Under the pieces are notes generated by a model. That model was not told the DNA's origin, did not search any database, and saw only the letters and a list, made by a program, of their open reading frames with translations. This document shows positions 45,376 to 54,969 of a stretch of 64,000 bases of DNA, in pieces; position 1 is the first letter of the stretch; the number at the start of each line of letters is the position of its first letter. Origin of the DNA: RI-153 sp963721725 (GTDB taxonomy: Bacteria; Chloroflexota; Anaerolineae; Caldilineales; Caldilineaceae); NCBI GenBank assembly GCA_963721725.1, contig CAVRLX010000003.1, positions 248,001-312,000 of the forward strand. The letters run 5' to 3'. A program made the position numbers and the translations under genes.

Positions 45376-46004
45376 AGATGATGCCCCAAGCGTTTGATGC
45401 CCTGATGGTGCATGGAGTTGATGGGGTGAACATGGCCCAACGCTTGGGCCAAACGGCTATCCGGCTCAATTGCTACGTCGTGGGTGATCTGAAAACGATC
45501 GTGCTTGGGCGGGTAAAAATCGTGCTTGTTCAGATCAGGGCGCTGGCTGTGCAGATCTTGATAGAGTGCGCCGCCACACGCCACATTGATCACCTGTACG
45601 CCGCGGCAGACGCCAAAGACCGGCATCCCCATCTCCATGGCCCGCCGCACCAGAAATAGCTCGGTGCGATCGCGTTCTTTGTCCACAGGGCCAAGTTGTG
45701 GATGGCGATCTTCGCCATAATTGCCGGGATCTACATCCTCGCCGCCGGGCAAAAAGAGACCATCTAGCCCGGTCAACATGCCGTCCAGTGTAGCCTCGCT
45801 CATGTTAAGCGGAATCAGCAGCGGCAACGCGCCGCGCTTTTCCAGCTCGCGCACATAAGTCTGGTTCATAATATACATGGGCAAGCCAAAAAAGCGCTGC
45901 GAGCGTTCGCGGCCCATGGGCACGCCGATTAAAGGGCGTTTGGGGAGCGTAGAGCCATCTTTTCCGCGCAGGGTTTTCTGGTTGCGTGCATCTTCGTCAA
46001 TCAT
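45285..46004 (-). CDS. Gamma-glutamyl-gamma-aminobutyrate hydrolase-like (peptidase C26)
   Basis: A class I glutamine-amidotransferase-fold hydrolase of the PuuD type. The nucleophile C133 sits in FGVCRGVQVIN, and GLFLPGGEDVDP is the oxyanion loop. SMHHQGIKRLG leads to the triad His and Glu, but the frame then breaks and the WHPE motif is found in the next frame (45074-45375). Removing one base gives a protein of about 310 residues. Family members hydrolyse gamma-glutamyl amides such as those from putrescine breakdown. Confidence 0.88.
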   Translation of the reverse strand: MIDEDARNQKTLRGKDGSTLPKRPLIGVPMGRERSQRFFGLPMYIMNQTYVRELEKRGALPLLIPLNMSEATLDGMLTGLDGLFLPGGEDVDPGNYGEDRHPQLGPVDKERDRTELFLVRRAMEMGMPVFGVCRGVQVINVACGGALYQDLHSQRPDLNKHDFYPPKHDRFQITHDVAIEPDSRLAQALGHVHPINSMHHQGIKRLGHHLPRRRKSRRWSARSGGMSHIALCVGRAVAS

Positions 46005-46200
46005 AGGTTTGTTCCCGTCAGCTATGCTAAAAGACCGTCTCGTTGTTTGGGTCCAGAATGGCGCAATTATAGCGGTTTAGAAAGTGGCTTGGCAAACATC
46101 AAATGGCGGAAATCTGGATGGTTCATGGATCTGCCTCACTTTGACAGGGCTTTTGCCTCCGTGCTAGGATTCGCGCCACACCTGCGCCCTTCGCCCTGAA

Positions 46201-48207
46201 TTGGACCCTGCTTTGGATTCGCCCTTTTCCTCAGGTTGGATAACCGCTGCCACAACCGCCAAATGGGCGGGCTGGCTGCTTATCGTGCTGGCGGGCCTAC
46301 TCTATCTGGCTACCCTGGACACTGGTCTGCGCCCCGGCGAGCTAGAGGGTGGCGATCTCATCACCCACCAATACGCCCAGGTACAGGCCCGCCCTGGCAA
46401 CGCGCCTGGCTATCCGCTCTATACGCTGGGCGGCTGGCTCTGGTTCCACGGCTGGCGGGGGCTTTTGCGTCTGGGCGGCGATGCCCTGCCCAATCCCATG
46501 CCCATTCTGAGCAGCTACAGCACCCTGTGGGCACTACTCGCCCTTTGGCTCTTCTATCAGATCTTGCGTCGTCTCAGCCGGTCGCACCATTGGCCGCATG
46601 GTCACTGGCCGCTGGCCTGGCTGATCAGCGCCTTCTACGCCGTCACCTATTTCTTTTGGTACTACGCCACCACCACCGAACAATATAGCAGCGCCGTGGC
46701 GCATACATTGGCGATCCTGTGGGTGTATCTCATTTGGGAAGAGCAGACGAAAGACGATGGACGACCGACGGCAGACCGCAGACCGCAGACCGCAGACGGC
46801 GCACTTCGCACTTCACACTTCACACTTCACACTTCACAATTCACAATTTTCTTTCTCGCCTTCCTCTGCGGCCTCACCCTCGCCCACATGGTCACCGTTG
46901 CCATGATCGTGCCGCCGCTGGTGGCGGTTGTCCTCTGGCGTGATCCCGGACTGTTGCGGCGTCCTCTGTCCGTAATCGGCGCGGTGATGGCGGCGGCGCT
47001 GCCCCTGTTTTCATACATCTATGTCTACGTGCGCGGGGCGGCCCACCCCGAATGGTGGGGAGAGGGCAATTGGCAAAGTGGCAGCGATTGGTTCTGGCAC
47101 TTTGTGCGCACATCCCAGGGTCAAGAAGAATTAAGCTGGGGATTGCAGCCCGGTGCGCCCTTTTTCGGCAATGGCTTTCCGCACCTGATCTGGCAAGAGT
47201 TGAGCATCCCGTTGCTGATGCTCGGCCTTGTGGGCATCGCCATGCTATCGCCCACAACCGGGCGCGGACGGCTGCACGTACTGCTCTATGCCACGCTGCT
47301 ATTCTATGTTGTTCTTTGTTGGATAGACCGCTTTGGCAACTGGTTCCAAATCATCTTGCCCGCCTATCCCTTGGTATTGCTAGGGCTGATGCCAATGGCG
47401 CTGTGGAGTATGGATCGTCTGCGCCGTCGCTGGCGCTGGGCCGTCATCGTGCCGCCGTTGCTGTTGGCCGCAGCCATCCTCTGGCGTGTGGATGCTTCGC
47501 TGCCCGCCGCCAACAGCCGTCAGCGCGCCGATGACACGGCACTTCAGCAGTCCCTCCAACTTCTTGATCAGCCTTTGCCCGGCAGAGCGGCTCTATTTTC
47601 CGAAAAAGAGGTCGCCCTCGGCCTGGATTATCTCATCAACATCTGGGGGATTCGCCCCGATCTACGCGTTGTCAGCAGCCCCCAGGCCGATAGTCTGCTG
47701 GATGCGGGTGAAGTTGTGCTGGCAACCACCACGGCGGCGGCGTTGCTCCAGAGCGAGATTGCCCCGGCCCAGCCTCTGGCCTTGGACATGGAGACAGCGG
47801 ATCGGGTGCGCTTTGCGGCTGTGGGCAACGAGACACACCCAGCTACCTCTCTGGCGCGCCCCGTGGGGGATGGCATTGTGCTGGCAGGCTATACACGGCA
47901 GGGCGATCAGATCACGCTCGATCGGGAAGCTACGCGAACAGCGGGGGATTGGGCGCTAAGCGTACGCCCGCTGCACAGGGGTGCATTGATGCTCAACAGT
48001 GACGGCGCACCCCTGCAAGAGGATAGCCCGGCCCCGGTGCGTGGCTTGCGCCCCTTCTCCTCGTTTGTGCCCGGCCAGCGTGTACGCGATAGCTATCATC
48101 TTCCCACACTGCCTGCGCCCGATGCCCTTCAGATCATTCTCTATCGAACAACCGAGAGCGGATTCGAGAACTTATCCGTAACTGAGTTGCCACTCCCCAC
48201 CGAATAG
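46201..48207 (+). CDS. Membrane glycosyltransferase-like protein (DUF2723/GT117)
   Basis: A 668-residue polytopic membrane protein. The first span is followed by YLATLDTGLRPGELEGGDLI and GNAPGYPLYTLGGWLWF, which match the DUF2723 family related to protein O-mannosyltransferases that use polyprenyl-phosphate sugars. About ten spans fill residues 20-430; the C-terminal ~230 residues are soluble and extracytoplasmic. Residues ~182-216 come from a 105-base heptamer repeat and interrupt the family sequence after VYLIWEEQ. The TTG start at 46201 is the first start after an in-frame stop; no clear ribosome site precedes it. Confidence 0.82.
   Translation: MDPALDSPFSSGWITAATTAKWAGWLLIVLAGLLYLATLDTGLRPGELEGGDLITHQYAQVQARPGNAPGYPLYTLGGWLWFHGWRGLLRLGGDALPNPMPILSSYSTLWALLALWLFYQILRRLSRSHHWPHGHWPLAWLISAFYAVTYFFWYYATTTEQYSSAVAHTLAILWVYLIWEEQTKDDGRPTADRRPQTADGALRTSHFTLHTSQFTIFFLAFLCGLTLAHMVTVAMIVPPLVAVVLWRDPGLLRRPLSVIGAVMAAALPLFSYIYVYVRGAAHPEWWGEGNWQSGSDWFWHFVRTSQGQEELSWGLQPGAPFFGNGFPHLIWQELSIPLLMLGLVGIAMLSPTTGRGRLHVLLYATLLFYVVLCWIDRFGNWFQIILPAYPLVLLGLMPMALWSMDRLRRRWRWAVIVPPLLLAAAILWRVDASLPAANSRQRADDTALQQSLQLLDQPLPGRAALFSEKEVALGLDYLINIWGIRPDLRVVSSPQADSLLDAGEVVLATTTAAALLQSEIAPAQPLALDMETADRVRFAAVGNETHPATSLARPVGDGIVLAGYTRQGDQITLDREATRTAGDWALSVRPLHRGALMLNSDGAPLQEDSPAPVRGLRPFSSFVPGQRVRDSYHLPTLPAPDALQIILYRTTESGFENLSVTELPLPTE
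46745..46849. repeat. In-frame heptamer repeat tract inside the DUF2723 gene
   Basis: Fifteen exact 7-base units in a row: AGACGAA, AGACGAT, GGACGAC, CGACGGC, AGACCGC three times, AGACGGC, GCACTTC twice, ACACTTC three times, ACAATTC and ACAATTT. The total of 105 bases is a multiple of three, so the frame is kept and a 35-residue insert results. Units drift gradually from AGACGNN to ACACTTC, as in stepwise slippage. Confidence 0.85.
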
Positions 48208-48218
48208 GGCAACAAAAA

Positions 48219-48240
48219 GACCGCCTCATCGGAGGCGGTC
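48219..48240. terminator. Bidirectional terminator between the DUF2723 gene and rplI
   Basis: A 9-bp GC-rich stem (48219-48227 with 48232-48240), preceded by AAAAA and followed by CCCTTT, lies between two convergent genes. Confidence 0.7.
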
Positions 48241-48279
48241 CCTTTGGGCTATTCGCAATGTAGACCTGCAACAATCAGA

Positions 48280-48816
48280 CTAAGCTTCGGCGGTTTCTTC
48301 GACGCTTTCGGCAGATTTTGCGACCTTTGCTTGGCGGCTTTCAGCGTCCGCCCAGCTTTCTTCCTCACGCACCAGCGCCACCGCAAAGGTTGCGGCAACG
48401 TCGGCGATCATGCGGATCTCAATCTGGTGAATTCCCAGATCGCGCAGCGCAGAATCCAACTGAATGCGGCGACGATCCACTTCAAAGCCCACAGCTTCGC
48501 TCAATTTTTCAGCAATATCTGTACTCGTCACAGAGCCATAGAGGCGGCCATTGTCGCCCGCCCGCACCTGGAAGAGCAAGCGCTGCTGGCCGATCATCTG
48601 GGCCTGCGCCTGGGCGTTGGCACGCTCCTGCGCACGCTTACGCACGGCATTCGTGCGAATCTCGTCGGCCTTCTTCAAGGCACTCGCCGATGCGGGAATC
48701 GCTTCGCCCCGCGGAATCAAATAATTGCGGGCAAAGCCGCCAGCCACGGCATGAACTTCGCCAGCCATTCCCAAACTGGGTACATCTTCGGTCAAGAGGA
48801 CCTTCATACGCGCCAT
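48280..48816 (-). CDS. rplI: 50S ribosomal protein L9
   Basis: A 178-residue L9, which binds 23S rRNA at the base of the L1 stalk. The N-terminal domain KVLLTEDVPSLGMAGEVHAVAGGFARNYLIPRGEA is highly conserved; a long helix joins it to the C-terminal domain with GRLYGSVTSTDIAEKL. The last ~30 residues form an acidic Ala/Glu tail beyond normal L9. The start at 48816 is set by GGAAGGAT 10 bases upstream; the open frame upstream adds 12 unsupported residues. No rpsF, ssb or rpsR lies next to it. Confidence 0.95.
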   Translation of the reverse strand: MARMKVLLTEDVPSLGMAGEVHAVAGGFARNYLIPRGEAIPASASALKKADEIRTNAVRKRAQERANAQAQAQMIGQQRLLFQVRAGDNGRLYGSVTSTDIAEKLSEAVGFEVDRRRIQLDSALRDLGIHQIEIRMIADVAATFAVALVREEESWADAESRQAKVAKSAESVEETAEA

Positions 48817-49064
48817 CGTGCGTTCATCCTTCCAAGAATTCATCCGGTACACAACGTTTCCATTGTAGTTGCATTGACTGATTTTGCCAAATTCTGAAGG
48901 GTTGGATTGTCGCTCAGGATCTAGCCGATTTTCCGCCTCTTGTTTTTAGCTCGTTGTTATTCGTGTTATACTTTGCCAGAACCCGGAGGCTACCGGGTTT
49001 TTGTTCGCACTTCTGCCCCATTCCTTGGGGAGACCCAGCCTGATGATTCAACAGTGAAGCGCCC

Positions 49065-50267
49065 TTGAGCATAATTTCTCGTTTACTACTTTCCCAATCT
49101 CTATCTTGGCCTTGCCTGCGCGCCCATGCCCGAGGGCCTGCGGTCGTCTTACTCTTGGCTTTGTTAGTGTTGGCGGCCTGTGGCGATGACGAACCGACGC
49201 CTGCGCCGACATCCGCTGCGACTTCACGGGCGGCATCGGCAGCCCAAGCGGGAACGCCGGTTCCCACGCGCACGCCCCTGCCCACCTTTACACCGACGCC
49301 CGAAGAAAACCGCCCCGTGGTAATCATCACCCCACCCACGGGCACAACGCCAGGCGTGATTGTCGTGCCGCCGGGGATGGAAGCCCAGGTACTCTTGCCC
49401 ACACCGCCGCCTACGCCGACCTTTACCCCATTCCCCACCGAGACGCCTTTCCCGCCGCCGGATACCCCCGTGCCCACGGTGACGCCCACAGATACCTTTA
49501 CGCCGACGCCCACGCCCTATGTTCAAATCGAGAGTGGCTTGATCGGGCTACGCACTGGCCCCGGCGTTAACTATCCATTGGTGGCCCAACTGGGACCGGG
49601 CATTCCTGTGACGTTGGTGGCGCGTACCTCCACTGGGGAATGGCTGCAAATTTGCTGTGTCAACGGCCAAAATGTATGGGTGGCCGCCCAACATGTGCTG
49701 ATCTTCAACGATATTTCCCAAGTTAGCTTGGTCAATCCGTTGGAGCCGCCGCCCACACCCACATGGACACCCACGCCCACGGAAACGCCCACAGCGACGC
49801 CGATTCAATACCCCTTTGAGCGGGCGATTGGCCCCCAGTTTTTCCCGACACGCAACGACTTTTTAACCATCTGGGTCAAACTTTTCATCGGCGAACTGGG
49901 CAACTCCAGCGCGCCGGAAGTCCCCGCCGATGGCTATTTCTTGGAAGTAGAATTTGAGGGCTTTGATCGACCCAATGGCATACAGGAAATCCCCAGCCGC
50001 GAGGTCTTTGAACTGAGCGCGCCGCGTGGCTCTGGTAACAGTGTCGAATACAATCTAAAATATGAGTATCGGGCCTATAACCCGCCGCGCCCATCCATTC
50101 CGGGCGCAACCGCCACTCCTAGCCATTTGGAATTGCTGGGCAACGGCACGTGGACAGTATGGGTCAAAGATGGGGTGGGTAACCAGCTTTCCGAAAAAGT
50201 GACCTTTACCACCCAGCCCTTTAACGAGAATCGCGAGATCTATATTGGCTGGCGGCGGGTGCGCTAG
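49065..50267 (+). CDS. SH3-domain lipoprotein 1
   Basis: A 400-residue exported lipoprotein. The signal peptide ends in lipobox LAAC (Cys near residue 39) and is followed by about 100 residues of Thr/Pro-rich linker. A bacterial SH3 domain (GLIGLRTGPGVNYPLVAQLGPG to WLQICCVNGQNVWVA) lies near residues 158-205, then another Pro/Thr linker and a C-terminal beta domain with WTVWVKDGVGN. SH3b domains often bind peptidoglycan or other surface ligands. The start is a TTG at 49065, the only start giving the signal peptide. A paralog follows. Confidence 0.82.
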   Translation: MSIISRLLLSQSLSWPCLRAHARGPAVVLLLALLVLAACGDDEPTPAPTSAATSRAASAAQAGTPVPTRTPLPTFTPTPEENRPVVIITPPTGTTPGVIVVPPGMEAQVLLPTPPPTPTFTPFPTETPFPPPDTPVPTVTPTDTFTPTPTPYVQIESGLIGLRTGPGVNYPLVAQLGPGIPVTLVARTSTGEWLQICCVNGQNVWVAAQHVLIFNDISQVSLVNPLEPPPTPTWTPTPTETPTATPIQYPFERAIGPQFFPTRNDFLTIWVKLFIGELGNSSAPEVPADGYFLEVEFEGFDRPNGIQEIPSREVFELSAPRGSGNSVEYNLKYEYRAYNPPRPSIPGATATPSHLELLGNGTWTVWVKDGVGNQLSEKVTFTTQPFNENREIYIGWRRVR

Positions 50268-50315
50268 ACGTTTATTTCGCAGATCTCTATCTTGTTGCGA
50301 ATGGAGAATTTATCC

Positions 50316-51311
50316 GTGAACCGATTTTATTTTTTGCTGCTTTTGTTGGGAATCTTTCTGACTGGGGCCTGTGGCCCCAGCGCAGCGGAGACGGTAGAGA
50401 CGCTGCCGACACGTGCCCCGCGCCCCACCTTTACACCCACTACCGCGCCCCCGCCACCGCAACCTGTGGTACTGCCCGCAGAGACGCCCGCCCCCTTGCC
50501 CCCGGCGGAGGCTGTCGCCACGGATACCCCCGCGGCCAACGAGCAAGCGGCTTCGCCCACGGATGCATCTGCTCCGGCGGGGGCCATCGCCGTGATCAAC
50601 GGCCCCCAGGTTAACCTGCGCGCCGGTCCAGGAACCGGATACGCGCTGGCGGGCACGGCTACACGCGGCACAGAATTTAGCATTGTGGGCAAAAACTCTG
50701 CCGGGGATTGGTGGCAACTCTGCTGCTTGAATGACACAAGCGTCTGGATTGCCAGCTTTTTGGTGGATACCAGCGGCCCGGTGGATAGCGTGGCAGTGGC
50801 GGCCAACCTGCCCGCTCCGCTGCCCACGGCTGTGCCCGCCCCGGTTGTGGTCCAACCAGCCGTTCCAGCCCCCGCCCAACCAGCCCCCGCACCTGCCCAG
50901 CCCACAGCCACACCAGCACCGGCACAACCTACGGACACCCCGGTCCCCGCCTTCATTTTAAACAAAGGCAGTTTCATCGAACCGCGCACCAACAGCAACC
51001 CCACCATCGCCTTTTTTGGCACAATTTGTAATAAGGTCTGTCCACAGGGCGGAGCCGTGGGCGGCTATCGGCTTGTGGTGGAAGGTCCCCACGGGCGATC
51101 TGAAGGCGCGTTTGAGGAGATCTTCCGCAACGGTGATCCGGGTCTCTCCACCGAGTTTCTCTACAACGTCAAGATTGAGATCGCTAACGGCCCGGCGGGA
51201 AACTATCGCGCCTATGTGGTAGATGGCAGCGGCAACCCGGTTTCCGAAGCCTGGGAATATAACGCCACTGGTGGCCTGCGCACCTTCCTGCCGCGCTGGA
51301 TTGCGCCGTAG
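50316..51311 (+). CDS. SH3-domain lipoprotein 2
   Basis: A 331-residue paralog of the preceding lipoprotein with the same plan: lipobox TGAC (Cys near residue 19), Pro/Ala/Thr linker, SH3 domain (VNLRAGPGTGYALAGTATRG to WWQLCCLNDTSVWIAS), a Pro/Ala-rich linker and a C-terminal domain ending SEAWEYNATGG. Both carry the paired cysteines CC in the SH3 domain. The GTG at 50316 has GGAG nine bases upstream; an ATG at 50301 is possible but would put five residues before the signal peptide. Confidence 0.8.
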   Translation: MNRFYFLLLLLGIFLTGACGPSAAETVETLPTRAPRPTFTPTTAPPPPQPVVLPAETPAPLPPAEAVATDTPAANEQAASPTDASAPAGAIAVINGPQVNLRAGPGTGYALAGTATRGTEFSIVGKNSAGDWWQLCCLNDTSVWIASFLVDTSGPVDSVAVAANLPAPLPTAVPAPVVVQPAVPAPAQPAPAPAQPTATPAPAQPTDTPVPAFILNKGSFIEPRTNSNPTIAFFGTICNKVCPQGGAVGGYRLVVEGPHGRSEGAFEEIFRNGDPGLSTEFLYNVKIEIANGPAGNYRAYVVDGSGNPVSEAWEYNATGGLRTFLPRWIAP

Positions 51312-51386
51312 GGGAGATATTGGGATCGGGTATTAAGGAAGATAGGTGTAAAGTCATCAATATCCAATACCCAACCTCCCCATCCC
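51312..51386. repeat. Heptamer-like folded repeat between SH3 lipoprotein 2 and the glycosyltransferase
   Basis: Units such as ATTGGGA, TCGGGTA on the left and TCCAATA, CCCAACC, TCCCCAT on the right are partly complementary, so the spacer can fold. It fills the whole gap. Confidence 0.4.
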
Positions 51387-53045
51387 ATGATCGCCATACA
51401 CCCTTCCCGTTCTGCCCGTTGGATTCTGCCCACGATTATCGTGTTGGCGGCGATATTGCGCGGTCTGCGGCTCACATGGCAACCCCTGTGGTGGGACGAA
51501 GGCTACAGCGTCTACTTTGCCACGGAATCGCTGGCGACAATGCTACGCCTCACGGCCCAGGACATCCACCCGCCGCTTTACTATGCCTTGTTACATGGCT
51601 GGCTCACATTGTGGGGCAACGCTTCCCCCCTGGCCCTGCGCACCTTTTCCGTTCTGATTGGCGTGGCCGCCTTGCCCGCCTTTTGGGCACTCAGCCGCCG
51701 CCTCTTCCCTGGCCGCGCCCGGCTGACACTACTGGCAACCTTGCTGCTGGCACTCAGCCCCATGCATATTTTCTACAGCCAAGAAGTACGCATGTATGGC
51801 CTGGAACTGCTCTTGGGGTTGCTGAGTACAGCCTTCTTTTGGGGAATGGTCACTACGCCCGACAAAGGCTACACGAATCATATTGGGTATGGGATCATCA
51901 CGCTTGCCCTGCTCTACACCGAATATTACGCCGTCCTGCTGCCCCTTGCCCACTTCGTCTGGGCGCTAGGTTATCTGCGCCAGCGCCAGGGGTGGCTGCG
52001 TTTGATCGCTGTCAACGTGACCGTGGCCGTGGCCTACCTACCCTGGCTGCTCTACGCCGTACCCAAGTTGCTCCCGTACGTTTCGCAAAAAATTATCGCC
52101 GACGCTGACCGCCCGCTGGGGCTAGGGCGCTATCTTTGGCAACACGGCATGGCCTTTGTTGCCGGTCATCTGCCCGCCGAAGCCCCGCTGCATTGGCTTC
52201 AACTTAGCGGCATGGGTGGCGCGCTGTTCGCCGTCGCGCTGGGCATGATCCACGCTTTCATGCACAGGCAGCCACGCGCTTCGTCCATCGCCCATCGTCC
52301 ATCGTCACTGCTCGCCCTCTGCTTTCTCCTCCCCCTCACGGTTGGCTTCTTTCTCAACCTGCGTCTGCCCTTCTTCCCCGAAGGTGGCGAACGTGTGCTG
52401 CTCTTTGTGCTACCCTATTTTCTGCTCTGGCTGGTTGTCCTGATAGAGCGTCATCGGCTGGCTCGGCTGGCATTCGTGGGCTTGATCCTGGCCGCAACCG
52501 CAGGCATCTGGACTTTTTATACACTGCCCCGTTACGCCGACAACGACTACCGGGAGTTGATTCGCCAGACGGTGCAGCAGGGCAGCGATTCGGACACAGT
52601 CTTTGCGGTTTTCCCCTGGCAGGTTGGCTATTGGCGGGCCTACACGCCGGTGTGGGGACGCGGTGCTCAGGTCGGACCGCGCCCGCAACTTAGCCCCAGC
52701 CCCGAATGGAACGGCGAGGTGGCCGCCGCGCTGGATGCTGCGCTGGCCGCGGGCAAGCTTTGGTTTCCTGCCCATCTGGCCCTGGGCGGACTGTTGGAAA
52801 GCGAGATCGAGCGCTATCTTGCTGACCATGCGCTCAATTTCGACAACCGCTGGTATAGCCCCACCACACGGCTAAGCGCGTGGCAGCGCGCCCAGATCTG
52901 CCGTTCGCGCGCCTGGGCCGCACCGTGGACTTTGGCCCAGTGCAGATCAATGCCGAGAGCGCCGCGGGACCGGCGCAATTGTCCAGCAATAACCAGATCG
53001 TCGCTGTCGATCTCCATTGGCAGACTGACGAACCCGACGCGCTGA
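51387..53045 (+). CDS. Membrane glycosyltransferase, GT39-like (first part of a frame-broken gene)
   Basis: A dolichyl/polyprenyl-phosphate-sugar transferase of the GT39/ArnT-like type. The first span is followed by the family motif WWDEGYSVYFA and DIHPPLYYALLHGWLTLWG, with acidic residues in the active-site loop; EVRMYGLELLLGLLS and about nine more spans follow. From about residue 500 the frame is wrong. The continuing text lies in the third frame at 52880-53048 (TVDFGPVQINAESAAG), then in 53049-53760 and finally to 54165. The gene therefore has three frame breaks and would give about 920 residues if restored. A heptamer repeat at 52279-52306 encodes part of one loop. Confidence 0.82.
   Translation: MIAIHPSRSARWILPTIIVLAAILRGLRLTWQPLWWDEGYSVYFATESLATMLRLTAQDIHPPLYYALLHGWLTLWGNASPLALRTFSVLIGVAALPAFWALSRRLFPGRARLTLLATLLLALSPMHIFYSQEVRMYGLELLLGLLSTAFFWGMVTTPDKGYTNHIGYGIITLALLYTEYYAVLLPLAHFVWALGYLRQRQGWLRLIAVNVTVAVAYLPWLLYAVPKLLPYVSQKIIADADRPLGLGRYLWQHGMAFVAGHLPAEAPLHWLQLSGMGGALFAVALGMIHAFMHRQPRASSIAHRPSSLLALCFLLPLTVGFFLNLRLPFFPEGGERVLLFVLPYFLLWLVVLIERHRLARLAFVGLILAATAGIWTFYTLPRYADNDYRELIRQTVQQGSDSDTVFAVFPWQVGYWRAYTPVWGRGAQVGPRPQLSPSPEWNGEVAAALDAALAAGKLWFPAHLALGGLLESEIERYLADHALNFDNRWYSPTTRLSAWQRAQICRSRAWAAPWTLAQCRSMPRAPRDRRNCPAITRSSLSISIGRLTNPTR
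52279..52306. repeat. Heptamer repeat inside the GT39-like gene
   Basis: Four units (CTTCGTC, CATCGCC, CATCGTC, CATCGTC) cover 28 bases. The complement reads GACGATG-type units, the same family as the start of the tract at 46745. Confidence 0.55.
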
Positions 53046-53048
53046 CCG

Positions 53049-54165
53049 TTGCGCCTCTCGCTGCGGCTGGTGGATGGCGAAGGGTACATCTGGGCAAACC
53101 GCGACTGGCAGATTGCGCGCAACGCCATCCACGGTGTCGACAGTCAACAGATCGGTCTCCTGATCCCGGCGGGCGTGCCGCCTGGACTCTACGATCTTGT
53201 GATGGGCGTCGGCCCGGATGCAGATGATCCGTGGCTCTTTCCGGTGCAGATGGACGGCAAACGTGTCGAGACTGTCCCTATCACCCCACTGGAAATTGTC
53301 CCGTCAACTGTGCTGCCCACGCCGCTGCGGTTGCCTATTTTGCATCCGTTGCCACAGCCCGTGGAACGTGATGGCATGGCCTTTTGGGGCAGCGCTGGCT
53401 ATCGTGCCGACGCCCCGATTCTGGCCGGGACCGAACTCGATCTGAGCCTCTTTTTACAGAGTATGGCGGGGGATCTGCCGGACTATCAACTCTATGTAAG
53501 CCTGTTGGATGCTGACGGCGCTGGGGTGGCGGGTTGGGAAGGCTGGCCGCTGCCGAGCTATCCAACCAGCGTGTGGACGCCCGGCGAGGCGCTGCGTGTG
53601 CCTGTGCGCTTCTATCTGCCCGCGGCCCTGCTGCCGGCCTCCTATGAACTGGTGGCAGGGCTGATTGACCCTGCCACGGGCACAAAGACAGCGCCGGTAA
53701 CGTTGGGCAAAGTTGCTGTCATGCGCCGCGCTATTCAACTGGAACTGCCAGCCCCCGCGCGATGTGCTGACGCCGCCGCCACAGGTGGGCACACACGCTC
53801 GCCTGATTGGGTATGATTCCAGCAGCGTCGGCAACCGTTTGGAGGTTGTCCTTTATTGGGAGGTGTTGCAGACGTTGCTGCCCCCGCATCAGGTTTTCTT
53901 TCACCTTACGGCTCCCGACGGCACGATTTTGGCCCAGGACGATGGCACGCCTGGGCGGCACGGCGCGTTTGCGCCCACAGGCACATGGCTGCCCGGCGAA
54001 TTTATCACTGATCCGCATCGGCTGACCCTGCCCGCAGATCTGCCCGCCGATGTTCAACTGCGCACGGGCTTGTATGTCTTGGCTGGGGACACTCGTCTGC
54101 CCGTCACCGTGGACGGCACTACGACCGGCAACGTGATCATCCTGCCGCTGCATCAAGCAGAGTAG
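53049..54165 (+). other. C-terminal extracytoplasmic part of the GT39-like protein, in shifted frames
   Basis: From 53049 to about 53755 the frame encodes LRLSLRLVDGEGYIWANRDW and two beta-sandwich segments; at a run of five C near 53751-53757 it slips, and the next frame continues as RDVLTPPPQVGTHARLIGYD to NVIILPLHQAE, ending at 54165. This soluble tail would lie outside the membrane. It has no visible start signals of its own, so it is not an independent gene. Confidence 0.75.
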
Positions 54166-54390
54166 AGCTTCAACAGAACGCTGGAATCAGAATTTTAAGG
54201 TGAAGGCGCAAAGTGTCTCTGTGGCGCTATACCGCCGTGGCTCTGCGTTCACTCATAACGATTGAAAAGCCCCGCAACTTTCTCGATGCTGGTGCGTAGT
54301 GAAGGACGTATGATAAAAAATCGTCAACCTCGCGTTGACTTTCGTAAATTAAATCACCTATACCCATTGCTATTTGAAAGGAAATCGAGG

Positions 54391-54861
54391 ATGAGCGACA
54401 CCCCAACCAATCCCACCCCCGAAGAGAGCCAGGCCAAAAAGGCAGAAACCGGCGAGCTGACCGAAGAACTCAACCGTCTGGTCGAGTCGTTTTCACGGGC
54501 CATGCAGGCCGCTTGGCGCAGTGATCAGCGCAAACAGTTGCAGACGACACTCAACGAAGGGCTGACCTCGCTGGTCAACAATGTGGAGCGTGTGATCACC
54601 GATTTTAGCGAGAGCGAGCAAGGGCAGGAAGTGCGCGAACAGGCCGAACGTGTTGTCGAGCGTGTGCGATCTAGCAAAGTCGCCGCCGACATCCAGGATG
54701 GCCTGACCCAGGGGCTACGCACAGTGGCCGAAGAGGTACGTGAATTTGCCCAGCGCATGGAATCTCAAAGCGCCCCCAAAACCGATGATACCGCCCAAGA
54801 TATTCCCGTGGCTCGCGCCGACGGCGAAGACAACAAACCCGGTACTCCGCCGCAAGTGTAG
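54391..54861 (+). CDS. Cytoplasmic coiled-coil protein, unknown
   Basis: A 156-residue soluble, charged protein, rich in Glu, Gln and Arg, mainly helical, with heptad-like hydrophobics across residues 25-125 (for example LVESFSRAMQAAWRSDQRKQL and EQAERVVERVRSSKV). No membrane segment or enzyme motif. AAGGAAA precedes the ATG at 54391; the frame is open 43 codons further upstream but without coding character. A strong terminator follows. Confidence 0.65.
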   Translation: MSDTPTNPTPEESQAKKAETGELTEELNRLVESFSRAMQAAWRSDQRKQLQTTLNEGLTSLVNNVERVITDFSESEQGQEVREQAERVVERVRSSKVAADIQDGLTQGLRTVAEEVREFAQRMESQSAPKTDDTAQDIPVARADGEDNKPGTPPQV

Positions 54862-54881
54862 GCAAGATGGACCTATCCATA

Positions 54882-54921
54882 AAAAAAGCTGGCAGGGCTT
54901 TGAAGCCCTGCCAGCTTTTTT
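54882..54921. terminator. Strong bidirectional terminator
   Basis: A perfect 19-bp stem (54882-54900 with 54903-54921) with A6 before and T6 after, between the convergent coiled-coil and mannonate dehydratase genes. Confidence 0.85.
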
Positions 54922-54969
54922 GTAAGAAGGTTGCATGACAAGCCCAGGGTGGACTTGCTCAAATGCCGG

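Noticed and set aside
46745..46849. Tandem heptamer tracts considered as a CRISPR array
   Set aside because: Units are seven bases with no spacers, vary gradually, and lie inside a coding sequence; no cas genes are present.
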